Shown here: positions 18,356 through 27,685 of the stretch, piece by piece
Position numbering within the stretch: position 1 is the first letter of the stretch
How the letters are laid out: every line of letters starts with the position of its first letter
Position numbers and translations under genes: made by a program
Origin: Leuconostoc mesenteroides subsp. mesenteroides
GTDB lineage: Bacteria; Bacillota; Bacilli; Lactobacillales; Lactobacillaceae
DNA length: 64,000 nucleotides
Reading direction: 5' to 3'
Assembly (NCBI GenBank): GCA_009676745.1
Contig: CP046062.1
Span: forward strand, 1,597,501-1,661,500
The notes under the pieces: generated by a model
What the model was told of the DNA's origin: nothing
The model's database searches: none
The model's input: the letters and a program-made list of their open reading frames with translations, nothing else

Positions 18356-19642
18356 TTACTTTTTCATTTTTTTAATCATGTATGGAATATAACTTTTTTG
18401 TAGCCCAACAGTAACTACAATCAATAATACAAATAATAACAATATCCGTTGTAAAGATCCACTTGTTACGGCTACCGTAACAATCAACAACGTGCAAACA
18501 ATGTAATTCACTAACCTATGCACCCGAATAAAGGCGCTTTGTTTCTGAGAATTGGTAATTGGCATTAAACGCGTCCAAATTTTCTTCTGCGTATCTGAAA
18601 ATAGTGGCAATAACTGAAAATTAACAAGATATACGACCAATGCACCAATCACAGCAACTAGCCAATCGGGTGCAGTCTGCAACACACCTACGACAATCAT
18701 CCCCACAACTATTAATCTAAGCACTAAAGGCAATATTTCCGTGTCTCGCGCCAACCTTGTCCAGTATAACCGCACCATTGCTGGCTTGTCCTTTATCAAA
18801 CATTGCAAACAAAAATCAAGGTAACGTCGTCTTTTAATCGATTTAGGTTGATTGGGAATTTCAGCAAAAAGTGCAAAAAAATGCAATACTCTTTGCTTTT
18901 GCTGTTGTGCTTGTTGTGTTGCGATGACCCAGTTAATTGCAAATGATTTTGCCTTATGATTGCTGATATGAAAATAGTAAGCCGTTACTACCATCAGTAT
19001 CAACCAAGTACTCATCAAAATACACACTTGCATCTGAGTCAATATAAGAATAAATTCTAAGAAAATGCTAGGCAATAAAACACGAAAGAGAAGTCCTTCA
19101 GCTGTTGAATTCGCTTCAAATATTATAATCGTTTGCACACGTTGCTTCAAAAATAGTTTATCTCGTTCAAATAACAAGAGAAGCATCTTATAACTGATTG
19201 CAAAAATCAGCAAAGAACTAATCCGTAATAAACCGTTGACATAAATTCGCAATAGAATTGGTACGATGGCACCGACAAAAGTAGCTTGCCATACACTCGC
19301 ATATACAATACTCAAGGTCACAGAACGCGTCAAATATTTTTTGATAATTTCCGAGTCATTTCCGAGTAAGTAAAGCCGGTCTGCTGGCTTAAAGTACGTA
19401 ATTAAATCACCTATCTGTAGTCCTATAAGTAACCACGCAATGATGATTACTTGCCACCAATTAGAGCGCCAAAACATCATCGACTGCGGCGTACTGAGCA
19501 ATTCGCGATAAGCAAGTACAATACCACCCAAAGCAATAACCAAAAAAATTACAAAATGATCATTAAATAATAATCGCAGATACTTAGCACTTGTTCGTTG
19601 TTCATCCCGAAAACGCCGCCAAAATAAATCGCTAGCCTTCAT
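18356..19642 (-). CDS. ecsB: ABC transporter permease EcsB
   Basis: Integral membrane partner of EcsA, 428 residues with many hydrophobic segments (for example FVIFLVIALGGIVLAY near 32 and ILLLFVLLIVVTVGL near the C-terminus). The DUF/EcsB-family N-terminus has LFWRRFRDEQRTSAKYLRLLFNDHF. In Bacillus the Ecs transporter affects secretion and intramembrane proteolysis; the substrate is unsettled. AAAGGAG precedes the ATG. It overlaps the end of ecsA by 11 bp. Confidence 0.92.
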   Translation of the reverse strand: MKASDLFWRRFRDEQRTSAKYLRLLFNDHFVIFLVIALGGIVLAYRELLSTPQSMMFWRSNWWQVIIIAWLLIGLQIGDLITYFKPADRLYLLGNDSEIIKKYLTRSVTLSIVYASVWQATFVGAIVPILLRIYVNGLLRISSLLIFAISYKMLLLLFERDKLFLKQRVQTIIIFEANSTAEGLLFRVLLPSIFLEFILILTQMQVCILMSTWLILMVVTAYYFHISNHKAKSFAINWVIATQQAQQQKQRVLHFFALFAEIPNQPKSIKRRRYLDFCLQCLIKDKPAMVRLYWTRLARDTEILPLVLRLIVVGMIVVGVLQTAPDWLVAVIGALVVYLVNFQLLPLFSDTQKKIWTRLMPITNSQKQSAFIRVHRLVNYIVCTLLIVTVAVTSGSLQRILLLFVLLIVVTVGLQKSYIPYMIKKMKK

Positions 19643-20372
19643 TAGCTAACTCCTTTTGCATTAAATCAAACAAATCATCAAGATGATCGACTGTCAACTG
19701 ATTTTCTTCTGCTAAAGCGGAAGGCGTCCCCACGAAACGTACTTTACCGTCATGCAGCACAACGAATCTGTCCACAAAGGTCGCCGCGGAAGCTAATAAG
19801 TGCGTTGTCATTAAAACACTATTCCCAAGTTTTGCTTGTTCCCTCATCAAAGATACGACATCCCGCTGCGCTAATGTATCTAACCCCAAAAAAGGCTCGT
19901 CAACAATTAGCAATGGGGCGTTTAACATAAATGCAGACACGAGCATTACTTTTTGTCGCATCCCTTTAGAAAAGTGAATTGGTAACCAATTTAGCTTATC
20001 TTCTAGTCTAAACATAGTTAATAATGGTACAACACGTCCCCAAGTATTCTTGTCATCTTTTTCATGTGCCGCTAGCATCAAATGTAAATGTTCACCCAAT
20101 GTCAATTCGTCATACAATATTGGTTGTTCAGGAATGTATGCAATTTGTGATTTAAAGGCTGTCGGCTCTGATACTATATTTATATCATTAAGAATAATAG
20201 AACCCATTTGAGGCTGTAACTCCCCGATGATGTGATTAATTGTCGTTGATTTCCCAGCACCATTTAGACCAATCAGGGCAACGATTTCACCATTAGGCAC
20301 GTCAAAAGAAATGTTTTTCAATATATTATTTCCTGCGTACCCACCAGATATATTGTTAATTTTTAATCCCAT
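19632..20372 (-). CDS. ecsA: ABC transporter ATP-binding protein EcsA
   Basis: ATPase of the Ecs exporter. Walker A GLNGAGKST is near residue 36, the signature is HFSKGMRQKVML, and Walker B is LLIVDEPFLGLD. From the ATG at 20372 it is 246 residues. No ribosome site precedes this ATG. An extended -10 (TGCTATAAT, minus strand 20387-20379) ends 6 nt before it, so transcription probably begins at or next to the start codon. An upstream in-frame start at 20402 would lie upstream of this promoter and also lacks a ribosome site. Confidence 0.93.
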   Translation of the reverse strand: MGLKINNISGGYAGNNILKNISFDVPNGEIVALIGLNGAGKSTTINHIIGELQPQMGSIILNDINIVSEPTAFKSQIAYIPEQPILYDELTLGEHLHLMLAAHEKDDKNTWGRVVPLLTMFRLEDKLNWLPIHFSKGMRQKVMLVSAFMLNAPLLIVDEPFLGLDTLAQRDVVSLMREQAKLGNSVLMTTHLLASAATFVDRFVVLHDGKVRFVGTPSALAEENQLTVDHLDDLFDLMQKELANEG

Positions 20373-20533
20373 ATATTTATTATAGCAAGCATTACGTGAC
20401 ATTTGTATGAAATATGTAAATATGGATAATAACTGTCTCTTTTCAATTCGTTTACTAAAACAACGCTTTATTTTTGTTGAATCCTCTTATTTGTTATAAT
20501 AGAAAATAACAAATAGAAACGGAGATTATTACA

Positions 20534-20956
20534 TTGGATATTTTTGACAAAATTATTGCAGGTGAAATACCAAGTTATAAAGTTTATGAAGATGAAGACG
20601 TTCTCGCATTTTTGGATATCTCACAAGTAACTCCTGGACATACACTCGTTGTACCAAAGAAAAACGTTGATAATATTTTTGACTACGATGATAATACTGC
20701 CAAAAAGGTTTTGTTGAAGTTACCTGTCATTGCGCGTGCCATCAAAGCGAGTGACGACAAGATTACAGGCCTCAATGTTCAATCAAATAATGGTCCTTCT
20801 GCCGGCCAAACCGTTATTCACTCTCACTGGCACTTAATCCCTCGTTATGATGATGACAATCTAAATAGTGTTCTCGCTCCAACAATTGATAATAGCGCTA
20901 ATTTTTCTGCGGAACAATATCAAGCAATTGCTGATAGTATTGCTTCACAATTTTAA
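20534..20956 (+). CDS. HIT family nucleotide-binding protein
   Basis: Histidine-triad protein of 140 residues that hydrolyses or binds purine nucleotide conjugates. The N-terminal KIIAGEIPSYKVYEDEDVLAF and the triad HSHWH in QTVIHSHWHLIPR (near 95) are clear. It begins with TTG, 9 nt after GGAG; no ATG is available in this region. The N-terminal Cys-x-x-Cys found in some relatives is absent. It is divergent from ecsA, as in Bacillus, where hit lies next to ecs. Confidence 0.93.
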   Translation: MDIFDKIIAGEIPSYKVYEDEDVLAFLDISQVTPGHTLVVPKKNVDNIFDYDDNTAKKVLLKLPVIARAIKASDDKITGLNVQSNNGPSAGQTVIHSHWHLIPRYDDDNLNSVLAPTIDNSANFSAEQYQAIADSIASQF

Positions 20957-20997
20957 GACATCCGATGTAACGGTAACGATGTTTGGGAGAAATAATT

Positions 20998-21240
20998 ATG
21001 AAATTATTTGATCAATTCAAAAATCTCATCACGAATATAAAAGAAATCACAGCTTTACTCAAACAACTCCAGGTACAACAGCATGAATTAACAGAACAAT
21101 TAAAAGAAATACAAAGTGTTTCTGAAGATATTCAGTCAGATATTGAAAAAATGAATTTCAAAAATCAACCACATATTTCACGTATTAATGAGGCTACTGA
21201 GCATTTAAATACTGAATTATCTAAGTTTAAAGCGCATTAG
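20998..21240 (+). CDS. small coiled-coil protein downstream of hit
   Basis: An 80-residue protein, almost entirely helical, with heptad-like spacing (ITNIKEITALLKQLQVQQHE, LTEQLKEIQSVSEDIQSDIE). The family is not recognised. The ATG at 20998 is preferred because GGGAGA lies 8 nt upstream. It sits between the HIT gene and prsA in one direction, a place where several Firmicutes carry small helical proteins. Function unknown. Confidence 0.75.
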   Translation: MKLFDQFKNLITNIKEITALLKQLQVQQHELTEQLKEIQSVSEDIQSDIEKMNFKNQPHISRINEATEHLNTELSKFKAH

Positions 21241-21295
21241 ATTCATTTGTGGTAAAATACTTAGTATTGTATCTAGAAAAGGAAAGTATTATCAC

Positions 21296-22204
21296 ATGCG
21301 AAAATTTATTTGGGGACTTCTCGTCGTTGTTTTTGTCGGGGGACTGGTCTTTCTTGGTTTCAACTCATCAAAAACATTAATGACTTCAAAGGTTGGTAAA
21401 ATTACTGAAAAACAGTTTTACGAAGATATCAAAAAATCATCAGCCGGTCAGCAAGAATTTGCTAATATGGTTATTAATAAGGTTCTAGGAGCTGAATATG
21501 GTGACCAAGTTTCTGACACAGATGTACAAAACGCTTACGACGCGCAAAAGGCGCAATATGGTTCATCGTTTAAGACTGTTTTGGCATCAAACAACACAAC
21601 TGAAGCTCAATTCAAAAAGAATATCAAAAATAATCTGATTATCAATGCCGCTATCAAGGCTAATTATAAGGTAACTGATAAGCAACTTAAATCTGCTTAT
21701 GAAAATTACCACTCAGATACGACGATTTCAATGATTACGGCTAAGGATGAATCTAAGGCTAAAGAAGCCATTGACGCATTGAAGAATGGTGATAACTGGA
21801 ATACAGTCTATAAAAAGTATTCTACAGATAATACTTATAAATCATCAAATGGTAAAATGCCGGCATTTAATTCAACAAATGCAAGTATCGACTCAGCTGT
21901 TCAAACTGCAGCATTCAAACTAGATAAAGTTGGCGACTATTCAACGGAGCCTGTAACTGGTACAAGTGGCAGTTACTACGTTATTAAATTAGATAAGAAA
22001 ACAGACAAACCTTCAATGAACAGTTTGCGTAGTACCTTATCCACTCAGATAGTGACTGATTTCATTAATGATTCAAAAAATACCAGTGAAATACAAGGTA
22101 TTGTTGGAAAGATTTTGCGTAAAAACAATGTTAATGTTAAAGACAGCGACTTGAAAACAGCTTTGAACGCCTACCTAACAGCGGGCATTTCTTCATCAAA
22201 GTAA
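21296..22204 (+). CDS. prsA: PrsA-like foldase (parvulin-type peptidyl-prolyl isomerase family)
   Basis: Extracytoplasmic folding factor of 302 residues. An N-terminal hydrophobic segment (about 4-21) is followed by the SurA-N-like helical region (VGKITEKQFYEDIKKSSAGQ). A central parvulin-type region (about 140-235) contains ISMITAKDESKAKEAIDALK and SYYVIKLDKK. PrsA proteins are normally lipoproteins, but here no cysteine follows the hydrophobic segment (LGFNSSK), so it should stay anchored by an uncleaved helix or be cleaved differently. Several parvulin active-site residues look unconserved, so isomerase activity is uncertain. AAAGGA precedes the ATG and a terminator follows. Confidence 0.88.
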   Translation: MRKFIWGLLVVVFVGGLVFLGFNSSKTLMTSKVGKITEKQFYEDIKKSSAGQQEFANMVINKVLGAEYGDQVSDTDVQNAYDAQKAQYGSSFKTVLASNNTTEAQFKKNIKNNLIINAAIKANYKVTDKQLKSAYENYHSDTTISMITAKDESKAKEAIDALKNGDNWNTVYKKYSTDNTYKSSNGKMPAFNSTNASIDSAVQTAAFKLDKVGDYSTEPVTGTSGSYYVIKLDKKTDKPSMNSLRSTLSTQIVTDFINDSKNTSEIQGIVGKILRKNNVNVKDSDLKTALNAYLTAGISSSK

Positions 22205-22240
22205 CTGTTGCATCATTTATCGTCAATGATTGCGCGAAGA

Positions 22241-22271
22241 AAAACGATCTAATTGCTTAGATCGTTTTTTT
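22241..22271 (+). terminator. prsA terminator
   Basis: AAAACGATCTAA / TTAGATCGTTTT with a 4-nt loop, then a T-run, about 40 bp after the stop. Confidence 0.9.
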
Positions 22272-22379
22272 ACACCAATTTTTATGTAACAGCTGTTGAG
22301 TTATCCTGAAAAATTCTGAATCGAATTGTATCCTCTAGTCATATTACACAAGAAAACTAGGACGAATCCCAAACATACT

Positions 22380-22408
22380 AAATCCATAACAAAATGCTAT
22401 GGATTTTT
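22380..22408. terminator. hairpin between prsA and the SDR gene
   Basis: AAATCCATA / TATGGATTT with a longer T-run on the plus strand. It lies just beyond the minus-strand SDR stop and may serve both sides. Confidence 0.6.
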
Positions 22409-22430
22409 ACTTATAAACAGATGTTTTTGT

Positions 22431-23168
22431 TCAATGTCCCAATGTCCAACCACCGTCAATTGGTACCACCGTACCATTAATATAGTCAGCTTGAGGACTT
22501 GTCAAAAATAGTGTTAAATCGGCAACTTCTTGTGGCAGAGCCCATCGTTTTGCGGGAGTTTGATTGGCAACTTGTTGGGCCATACTAGCATCACCGGCAA
22601 AGTCTTTGGCATTCATTGGTGTATTAATTGCTCCCGGCGCAATAGCATTAATGTGTAGTCCTTTTGATGCATAGTCAAAAGCTAACTGTTTGGTGTATCC
22701 AATAATTGCATGTTTGCTGGTTGTATATGCTGCCCCGCCTCCACCAGCAGTAAATCCAGCTATGGAGGCCATGTTAATAATGTGTCCATACCCAGAGGCA
22801 ATCATTTTGGGTAATACAGCATTTGATAAAATAAACATGGGTGTTAAGTTTATATCCATCACCTGTTGCCAAGTGTCTAAGTCAATGGTTAAAGACGGCC
22901 GATAATCATCTAATATGCCTGCTGTATTCAATAGAATGTCAATTGAAACAGCGCTAGTTATTTGTTTCACTAACGTTTCTAGTTTTTTGTGTTGTCTCAT
23001 GTCAATTTGATATGTATGCAAGTTAACATGTGTGTACACTATTTTCTCTTTGTCTAAAGCATATACAGTTGCACCTTGAGATAAGTAAGTTTTCAACTGC
23101 GAAAAACCGATACCTGACGCGGCACCGGTTAATAAAACATTTTTATTTGTATAATTTTGATCAATCAT
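22431..23168 (-). CDS. short-chain dehydrogenase/reductase
   Basis: Classical SDR of 245 residues. The dinucleotide motif GAASGIGFS is near residue 15, NTAGIL near 85, and the catalytic YTTSKHAI (YxxxK) near 150 with an upstream Ser in NMASIAG. The C-terminus DYINGTVVPIDGGWTLGH is typical. Closest in style to 3-oxoacyl-ACP-reductase-like enzymes; the substrate cannot be assigned. It overlaps the queT stop by 4 bp and lacks a strong ribosome site, so it is translated by coupling and comes under the preQ1 riboswitch of queT. Confidence 0.9.
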   Translation of the reverse strand: MIDQNYTNKNVLLTGAASGIGFSQLKTYLSQGATVYALDKEKIVYTHVNLHTYQIDMRQHKKLETLVKQITSAVSIDILLNTAGILDDYRPSLTIDLDTWQQVMDINLTPMFILSNAVLPKMIASGYGHIINMASIAGFTAGGGGAAYTTSKHAIIGYTKQLAFDYASKGLHINAIAPGAINTPMNAKDFAGDASMAQQVANQTPAKRWALPQEVADLTLFLTSPQADYINGTVVPIDGGWTLGH

Positions 23169-23722
23169 TTATCTAATCTAATCATCTTACTCAGTGCAAA
23201 AATCAAAATACCACCAACAAGCAATGACACAACTTCCCCTGGCAAAACACTAATGTAGTACGCGAACCATTGTGAAAAAAGACCGCCTGATACGCCAGAA
23301 GGAAACGAACCACTGGCACCAATATTAAAGGCAAATGTAAACTCTGCTGCTAAAATACCCATTCCCAATGTAGAAACTACGAAAGAGCTAATTAAAATTT
23401 TTACCACCGTATTTGTTACTTTCCGAGTTAAAAAATAAGTCACAGTGGTCATAATCAAGGTACCTGCGGTACCAAATATCCAATCAATCCAACCTAATGG
23501 TGAAATGAGATTAGCGATAAAAACACCCAGCCCCAATGCCAAAATATATCTCTTATTCCACGCAGATAAGTGATTTAAACCCTCAGATAAACGTAATTGA
23601 ACTGGTCCAAATCCAATCGGTGCTATGACTAATGTGATTGCTGCATATAACGCAGCAACAATTGCTGTTAATGTAATATTCCTTGTGCGGTTGCTTTGCT
23701 GCGCACTTATTGTCTTTTGCAT
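23165..23722 (-). CDS. queT: QueT family queuosine-precursor transporter (ECF substrate component)
   Basis: Membrane protein of 185 residues with five or six hydrophobic segments. It matches the QueT (DUF988) family, with IVAALYAAITLVIAPIGFGP and QLRLSEGLNHLSAWNKRYI. These are S components thought to import preQ1 or preQ0 with a shared ECF module. The assignment is strengthened by a preQ1-I riboswitch just upstream that overlaps its ribosome site. It follows rpoD in the same direction. Confidence 0.93.
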   Translation of the reverse strand: MQKTISAQQSNRTRNITLTAIVAALYAAITLVIAPIGFGPVQLRLSEGLNHLSAWNKRYILALGLGVFIANLISPLGWIDWIFGTAGTLIMTTVTYFLTRKVTNTVVKILISSFVVSTLGMGILAAEFTFAFNIGASGSFPSGVSGGLFSQWFAYYISVLPGEVVSLLVGGILIFALSKMIRLDK

Positions 23723-23732
23723 AAATAGTATC

Positions 23733-23769
23733 TCCTAGTTTTTTTAAGCGGGATGGTTGATGAACCGCT
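23733..23769 (-). promoter_or_regulatory. preQ1-I riboswitch controlling queT
   Basis: On the minus strand AGCGGTTC, a loop, and CATCCCGCT form the P1 stem and loop. The A-rich tail TTAAAAAAACTAGGA follows, as in class I preQ1 aptamers. The tail contains AGGAG, the queT ribosome site, so ligand binding should sequester it and block translation. Size (37 nt) and gene context both match the known class. Confidence 0.92.
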
Positions 23770-23795
23770 ATTATTAAGTTTTAGAACAAAATCAA

Positions 23796-25094
23796 TTAAT
23801 TTGTACTCTCATCCATGAAATCTTTCAGTTGCTTTGAACGACTTGGATGACGTAACTTGCGTAATGCTTTCGCTTCAATCTGACGAATACGTTCACGTGT
23901 TACACCAAATACACGACCGACTTCTTCCAATGTACGCGTACGTCCGTCTTCTAATCCGAAACGTAAACGCAAAACATTTTCTTCTCGGTCAGTCAATGTA
24001 TCCAAAACAGATTCCAATTGTTCTCTGAGCATTTCATACGCTGCAGAGTCAGCTGGAGAAACTGCCTCATTATCTTCGATGAAATCACCCAAATGAGAAT
24101 CATCCTCTTCACCAATAGGAGTTTCAAGAGATACTGGCTCTTGAGCAATTTTTAAGATTTCACGCACTTTGTCGGCCGTCAAATCCATTTCCGCACCGAT
24201 TTCTTCTGGAAGAGGTTCACGTCCCAAATCTTGTAACAATTGACGCTGTATACGAATCAGCTTATTAATTGTTTCAACCATGTGGACTGGAATACGAATC
24301 GTACGCGCTTGATCAGCTATGGCACGTGTGATGGCCTGACGAATCCACCATGTGGCATACGTTGAGAACTTAAAGCCTTTGGTATAGTCGAATTTATCTA
24401 CGGCTTTCATTAAGCCCATATTTCCTTCTTGGATTAAGTCCAAGAATTGCATGCCACGCCCAACATAGCGCTTAGCAATTGAGACAACCAATCGTAAATT
24501 GGCTTCTGCTAACTCTTGCTTGGCTTCGATATCACCATTTTCAATACGCTTGGCAATATCGATTTCTTCATTTCCCTTCAATAAGTTAACACGGCCAATT
24601 TCTTTAAGGTACATGCGAACTGGATCATTAATTTTGATACCAGCTGGCGTTTCCTCGGCTTCTGCTAACTCTTGATCAGTGGGTTTGTTTTGTTTGGCCT
24701 TTAATACTTCTGGTGCTGGATCACCATTGTCATCAACAATTGCAATACCGGCATCTTCGACTTTTTCCATCAGACGTTCAATGTTTTCTTCGTCTAGGTT
24801 AAAAGGTTCCGCCAAACGCTTCGATAATGCTGCATATGTTATTTGTTTTGCTGCTTTATACTCAGTAATTAAAGCTTTAGTTGCCTTGTCGTACTCAGGA
24901 TTTTTCAATGGGCCAGACTTTTTAGCTGATTTTGGCTTGGAAGCTTTTCCAGCTGCTGCTGCTTGTTCCGGAGTTTTCCCTTGCGCCAAAGCTAGTAATT
25001 CAGCCTTTTTTGCACGACTATTATACGCTATTTTTTGCTCATCGAGATAATCTTTAATATCCGAAATTTTACTTGAACTTGAAATGATTGTCAT
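23796..25094 (-). CDS. rpoD: primary sigma factor RpoD (SigA)
   Basis: Housekeeping sigma factor of 432 residues. Region 1.1-like and Lys/Ala-rich N-terminal parts are followed by region 1.2/2 ([56 protein letters not shown]), region 3, and region 4 with the helix-turn-helix [26 protein letters not shown] precedes the ATG. It lies 49 bp downstream of dnaG, the conserved macromolecular-synthesis pair. Confidence 0.98.
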   Translation of the reverse strand: MTIISSSSKISDIKDYLDEQKIAYNSRAKKAELLALAQGKTPEQAAAAGKASKPKSAKKSGPLKNPEYDKATKALITEYKAAKQITYAALSKRLAEPFNLDEENIERLMEKVEDAGIAIVDDNGDPAPEVLKAKQNKPTDQELAEAEETPAGIKINDPVRMYLKEIGRVNLLKGNEEIDIAKRIENGDIEAKQELAEANLRLVVSIAKRYVGRGMQFLDLIQEGNMGLMKAVDKFDYTKGFKFSTYATWWIRQAITRAIADQARTIRIPVHMVETINKLIRIQRQLLQDLGREPLPEEIGAEMDLTADKVREILKIAQEPVSLETPIGEEDDSHLGDFIEDNEAVSPADSAAYEMLREQLESVLDTLTDREENVLRLRFGLEDGRTRTLEEVGRVFGVTRERIRQIEAKALRKLRHPSRSKQLKDFMDESTN

Positions 25095-25143
25095 TTTTAC
25101 TCCTATATTTTACAGTGAGACTATTTACTTAACATCGATTCGA

Positions 25144-27006
25144 TTAGTGTTGGCGTTTTTTTATGTTTATTAGTTCCGTTGAAAGTTGGACTAATTTGGC
25201 ATCATCATGCTGCTGCTTAGCGACTTCAATTAGTTGTTTTAACTCCTGAACACGATTTGACACAGGTGCTTCTTCCATAATTATACGCAAATAATCTTGA
25301 ACTGCATCATTTTCGACCTTTATGTCACCAAAACTATGATCAATGGCCATTATTTTTTGGTTCAAATTTGGTTTTTGAATAAAATCCATAAACTGAGCAA
25401 TATCAAATGTCCCCAGATGATCTTGTTGATAAATCTCCGCCAGCATCATGAGTAATTGATATTCAGGATGAACAAAAGCAAACCCCGCTGTCGATTTAAC
25501 ACGTTCTAACGTATATGGATCTTTAATCATTGCCATGATTAAAGCACGTTCTGCCAGCTCTACTTTTGAAATTTTTTGATATTGATTAGGCTCAGCTGGA
25601 AAGCCAAGCTCATATTCAGGGGACTTTGGGCTAAAGTCATTCGCAGTATGAGATACTTGCGAAACTAATTGATGATTATTTTGTACTCTTACCGACTGCT
25701 TAGTTTGCTGTAATTGTGCTTGCAATGCTTGCTTTGATGTGCCAAATTCATTGGCAATCCGAGTCAGTTGAATATCTTGTTCAACTGGTGTAGCTGTATA
25801 TAAGATCTGCATGACTTCATGCAAGAAAGTTAGATACTGTGCTTGATTGCTCAGATTCTTACCATTTTTGGCTGCATTAACCAAAAATTCAATTGGTGTT
25901 AAAATACTTTGATTCAGTGACCTTTTTAAAACTGGTAATCCGCGCTGTATTCGAACTTCGTCAGGATCAAGCAAGTCAGGTAGATGAACAACACCGATTT
26001 CTATATCTTTAGCATTATTTTTGAAGAGCTCAATTGAACGCTTCGCAGCATTTTGCCCAGCTTCATCACTATCATAAACAAGCAGTATTCTTTTTGCAAT
26101 GCGTGCAAGCTGTCGGACATGATCAGGTGTTAGCGCGGTTCCCATGGTTGCCACACCAACTTTTTCATCGGCCATGTGTGCTGAAATAACATCCATAAAG
26201 CCTTCAAAAATCATCGCCGTACCCGTTTGTCTAATGATATTTTTGGCTCGATCTAGATTATATAGAATACGCCCTTTAGTAAAAAATGGACTTTCTGGGC
26301 TGTTCATATATTTGATTGCATTTTCAGCGTCTAACGCTCGACCAGAAAAACCAACCACTTGACCTCGTTCAGTTTTAATTGGCCAAACGATACGTCCTGA
26401 AAAACGATCACGCATATCGCCACTCACACTATTCTCGATAAATAGCTCAGAAGCCATTAATATTTCATGGGATAAGTTTTTCTCTTTCGCATAACTCAAT
26501 AGCAGGTTATCGTCCGGAACAAAACCAATCCCAAATTCTTTAATAATGTCATCACTTAACTGCCTTTTGTCATGTAGATAGGCCAATGCCTGTTCACCGG
26601 AAGTCGTGTTCAGTAATGTATGCTGATACAATCGTTGTGCATCAGTGTGTAATTGATAAATTGCTTGCGTTGTGCCGTCAATTTGATTACCATTATTTGC
26701 AGAAATATTTGCATCAATTGGAATATCAACACTTTCCGCTAGTGACAAGATTGCCTCAGGATAGCTATATCCTTCCTTTTCCATAATAAAGGAGAAAACG
26801 GATCCGGATCGGCCACAAGAAAAACAATTAAATACTTGCTTGTTCTCTTCAACAAATAAGGAAGGATGCCTGTCATCATGGAAAGGACATGAGCCTGTCC
26901 ATTGCCGACCTTTTTTAACCAATTGTGTATATTGACCGATAACATCAACGATATTCACTTTTGATCGTACATCATCAATAAAAGATTGTGGAATACGATT
27001 TGCCAA
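25144..27006 (-). CDS. dnaG: DNA primase
   Basis: Primase of 620 residues that makes RNA primers at the replication fork. The N-terminal CHC2 zinc finger is complete (CPFHDDRHPSLF ... FNCFSCGRSG). The catalytic core includes the Toprim motif MIFEGFMDVISAH near 265 and YDSDEAGQNAA near 310. A C-terminal DnaB-interacting region follows. The start is most likely TTG at 27006, 5 nt after AAAGGTGG, giving the usual MANRIPQSFIDDVR N-terminus. rpsU is not adjacent but lies at 57152. Confidence 0.97.
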   Translation of the reverse strand: MANRIPQSFIDDVRSKVNIVDVIGQYTQLVKKGRQWTGSCPFHDDRHPSLFVEENKQVFNCFSCGRSGSVFSFIMEKEGYSYPEAILSLAESVDIPIDANISANNGNQIDGTTQAIYQLHTDAQRLYQHTLLNTTSGEQALAYLHDKRQLSDDIIKEFGIGFVPDDNLLLSYAKEKNLSHEILMASELFIENSVSGDMRDRFSGRIVWPIKTERGQVVGFSGRALDAENAIKYMNSPESPFFTKGRILYNLDRAKNIIRQTGTAMIFEGFMDVISAHMADEKVGVATMGTALTPDHVRQLARIAKRILLVYDSDEAGQNAAKRSIELFKNNAKDIEIGVVHLPDLLDPDEVRIQRGLPVLKRSLNQSILTPIEFLVNAAKNGKNLSNQAQYLTFLHEVMQILYTATPVEQDIQLTRIANEFGTSKQALQAQLQQTKQSVRVQNNHQLVSQVSHTANDFSPKSPEYELGFPAEPNQYQKISKVELAERALIMAMIKDPYTLERVKSTAGFAFVHPEYQLLMMLAEIYQQDHLGTFDIAQFMDFIQKPNLNQKIMAIDHSFGDIKVENDAVQDYLRIIMEEAPVSNRVQELKQLIEVAKQQHDDAKLVQLSTELINIKKRQH

Positions 27007-27020
27007 TAGAACCACCTTTC

Positions 27021-27056
27021 AAATAATAAAAGTCGCAAACTATGCGGTCTGCGACT
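27021..27056 (-). terminator. hairpin immediately upstream of dnaG
   Basis: Minus-strand stem AGTCGCA / TGCGACT followed by TTTTATTATTT, ending about 15 nt before the dnaG start. It could be a terminator of upstream transcription or an attenuator in the dnaG leader; the sequence does not decide. Confidence 0.65.
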
Positions 27057-27251
27057 GAAATCATTTAACTGTTTTAATTATAATGTTTTCAGCAATATTT
27101 GTCAACCCCTATTTCTGAGGTAGAAATGCCTATATACCAGCATTTAAAGCTATTTCTATTTTAAACAAATAGATATTATGTTAACTAAAAACAAATTGGA
27201 CAATAGTCTCTGTAATTTAACAATATTAAAAATAAGAAAATTTTATAATTT

Positions 27252-27527
27252 CTAATCAATAAGCTTAGCAATCATTTTCTCATAACTATCAACAACGTCA
27301 TATTTAATTTCATTATTGGAAATCACTTTAAAACAGTCACGAGCAAACTCAATTTTTGCATTTTCAACCTCTTTAAGTATTAATTGAATGCTGTCAGATT
27401 CACCTTTGGTTTCGGCAATAAAATACACATGCTTCTGATCAGGCTCGTTCAGAACGACTGCCCTATCTGGATTGTATTTACCAACTGGTGTGTTGATATA
27501 AAATCCGCCAAGAAGTTTAACATGCAT
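27252..27527 (-). pseudogene. C-terminal fragment of a type III restriction enzyme Res subunit
   Basis: The 91 residues correspond to the C-terminal nuclease domain of type III restriction (Res) subunits. FYINTPVGKYNPDRAVVL, then VYFIAETKGE, gives the PD...ExK catalytic motif. KIEFARDCFKVI and YDVVDSYEKMI follow, as in intact enzymes. The roughly 900-residue helicase part and the Mod methylase are missing. A usable start exists (ATG at 27527 with GAGGTGG upstream; a GTG at 27533 is less likely), so a small protein could be made, but it is best read as a relic. Surrounding DNA is gene-free and very AT-rich. Confidence 0.75.
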
Positions 27528-27636
27528 TTCCACCTCGTTTCGGACATCTAATTCACTCTATATATTGTGCCATTGACATATTTTATTTAAATGCCATTCT
27601 AATAACTATAAAAACATTATTTCAAAGTACTATTTT

Positions 27637-27685
27637 ATAAACTAAAAAGGTTTCTCTGTTAAACAGAGAAACCTTTTTAGTTTAT
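27637..27685. terminator. terminator of the PTS operon
   Basis: Stem of about 20 bp (AAACTAAAAAGGTTTCTCTG and its complement) with a 5-nt loop. It overlaps the stop codon of the last gene and has T-runs both ways. Confidence 0.9.

Noticed and set aside
24679..25050. 123-codon plus-strand open frame
   Set aside because: Antisense to the Ala/Lys-rich N-terminus of rpoD; a compositional shadow.
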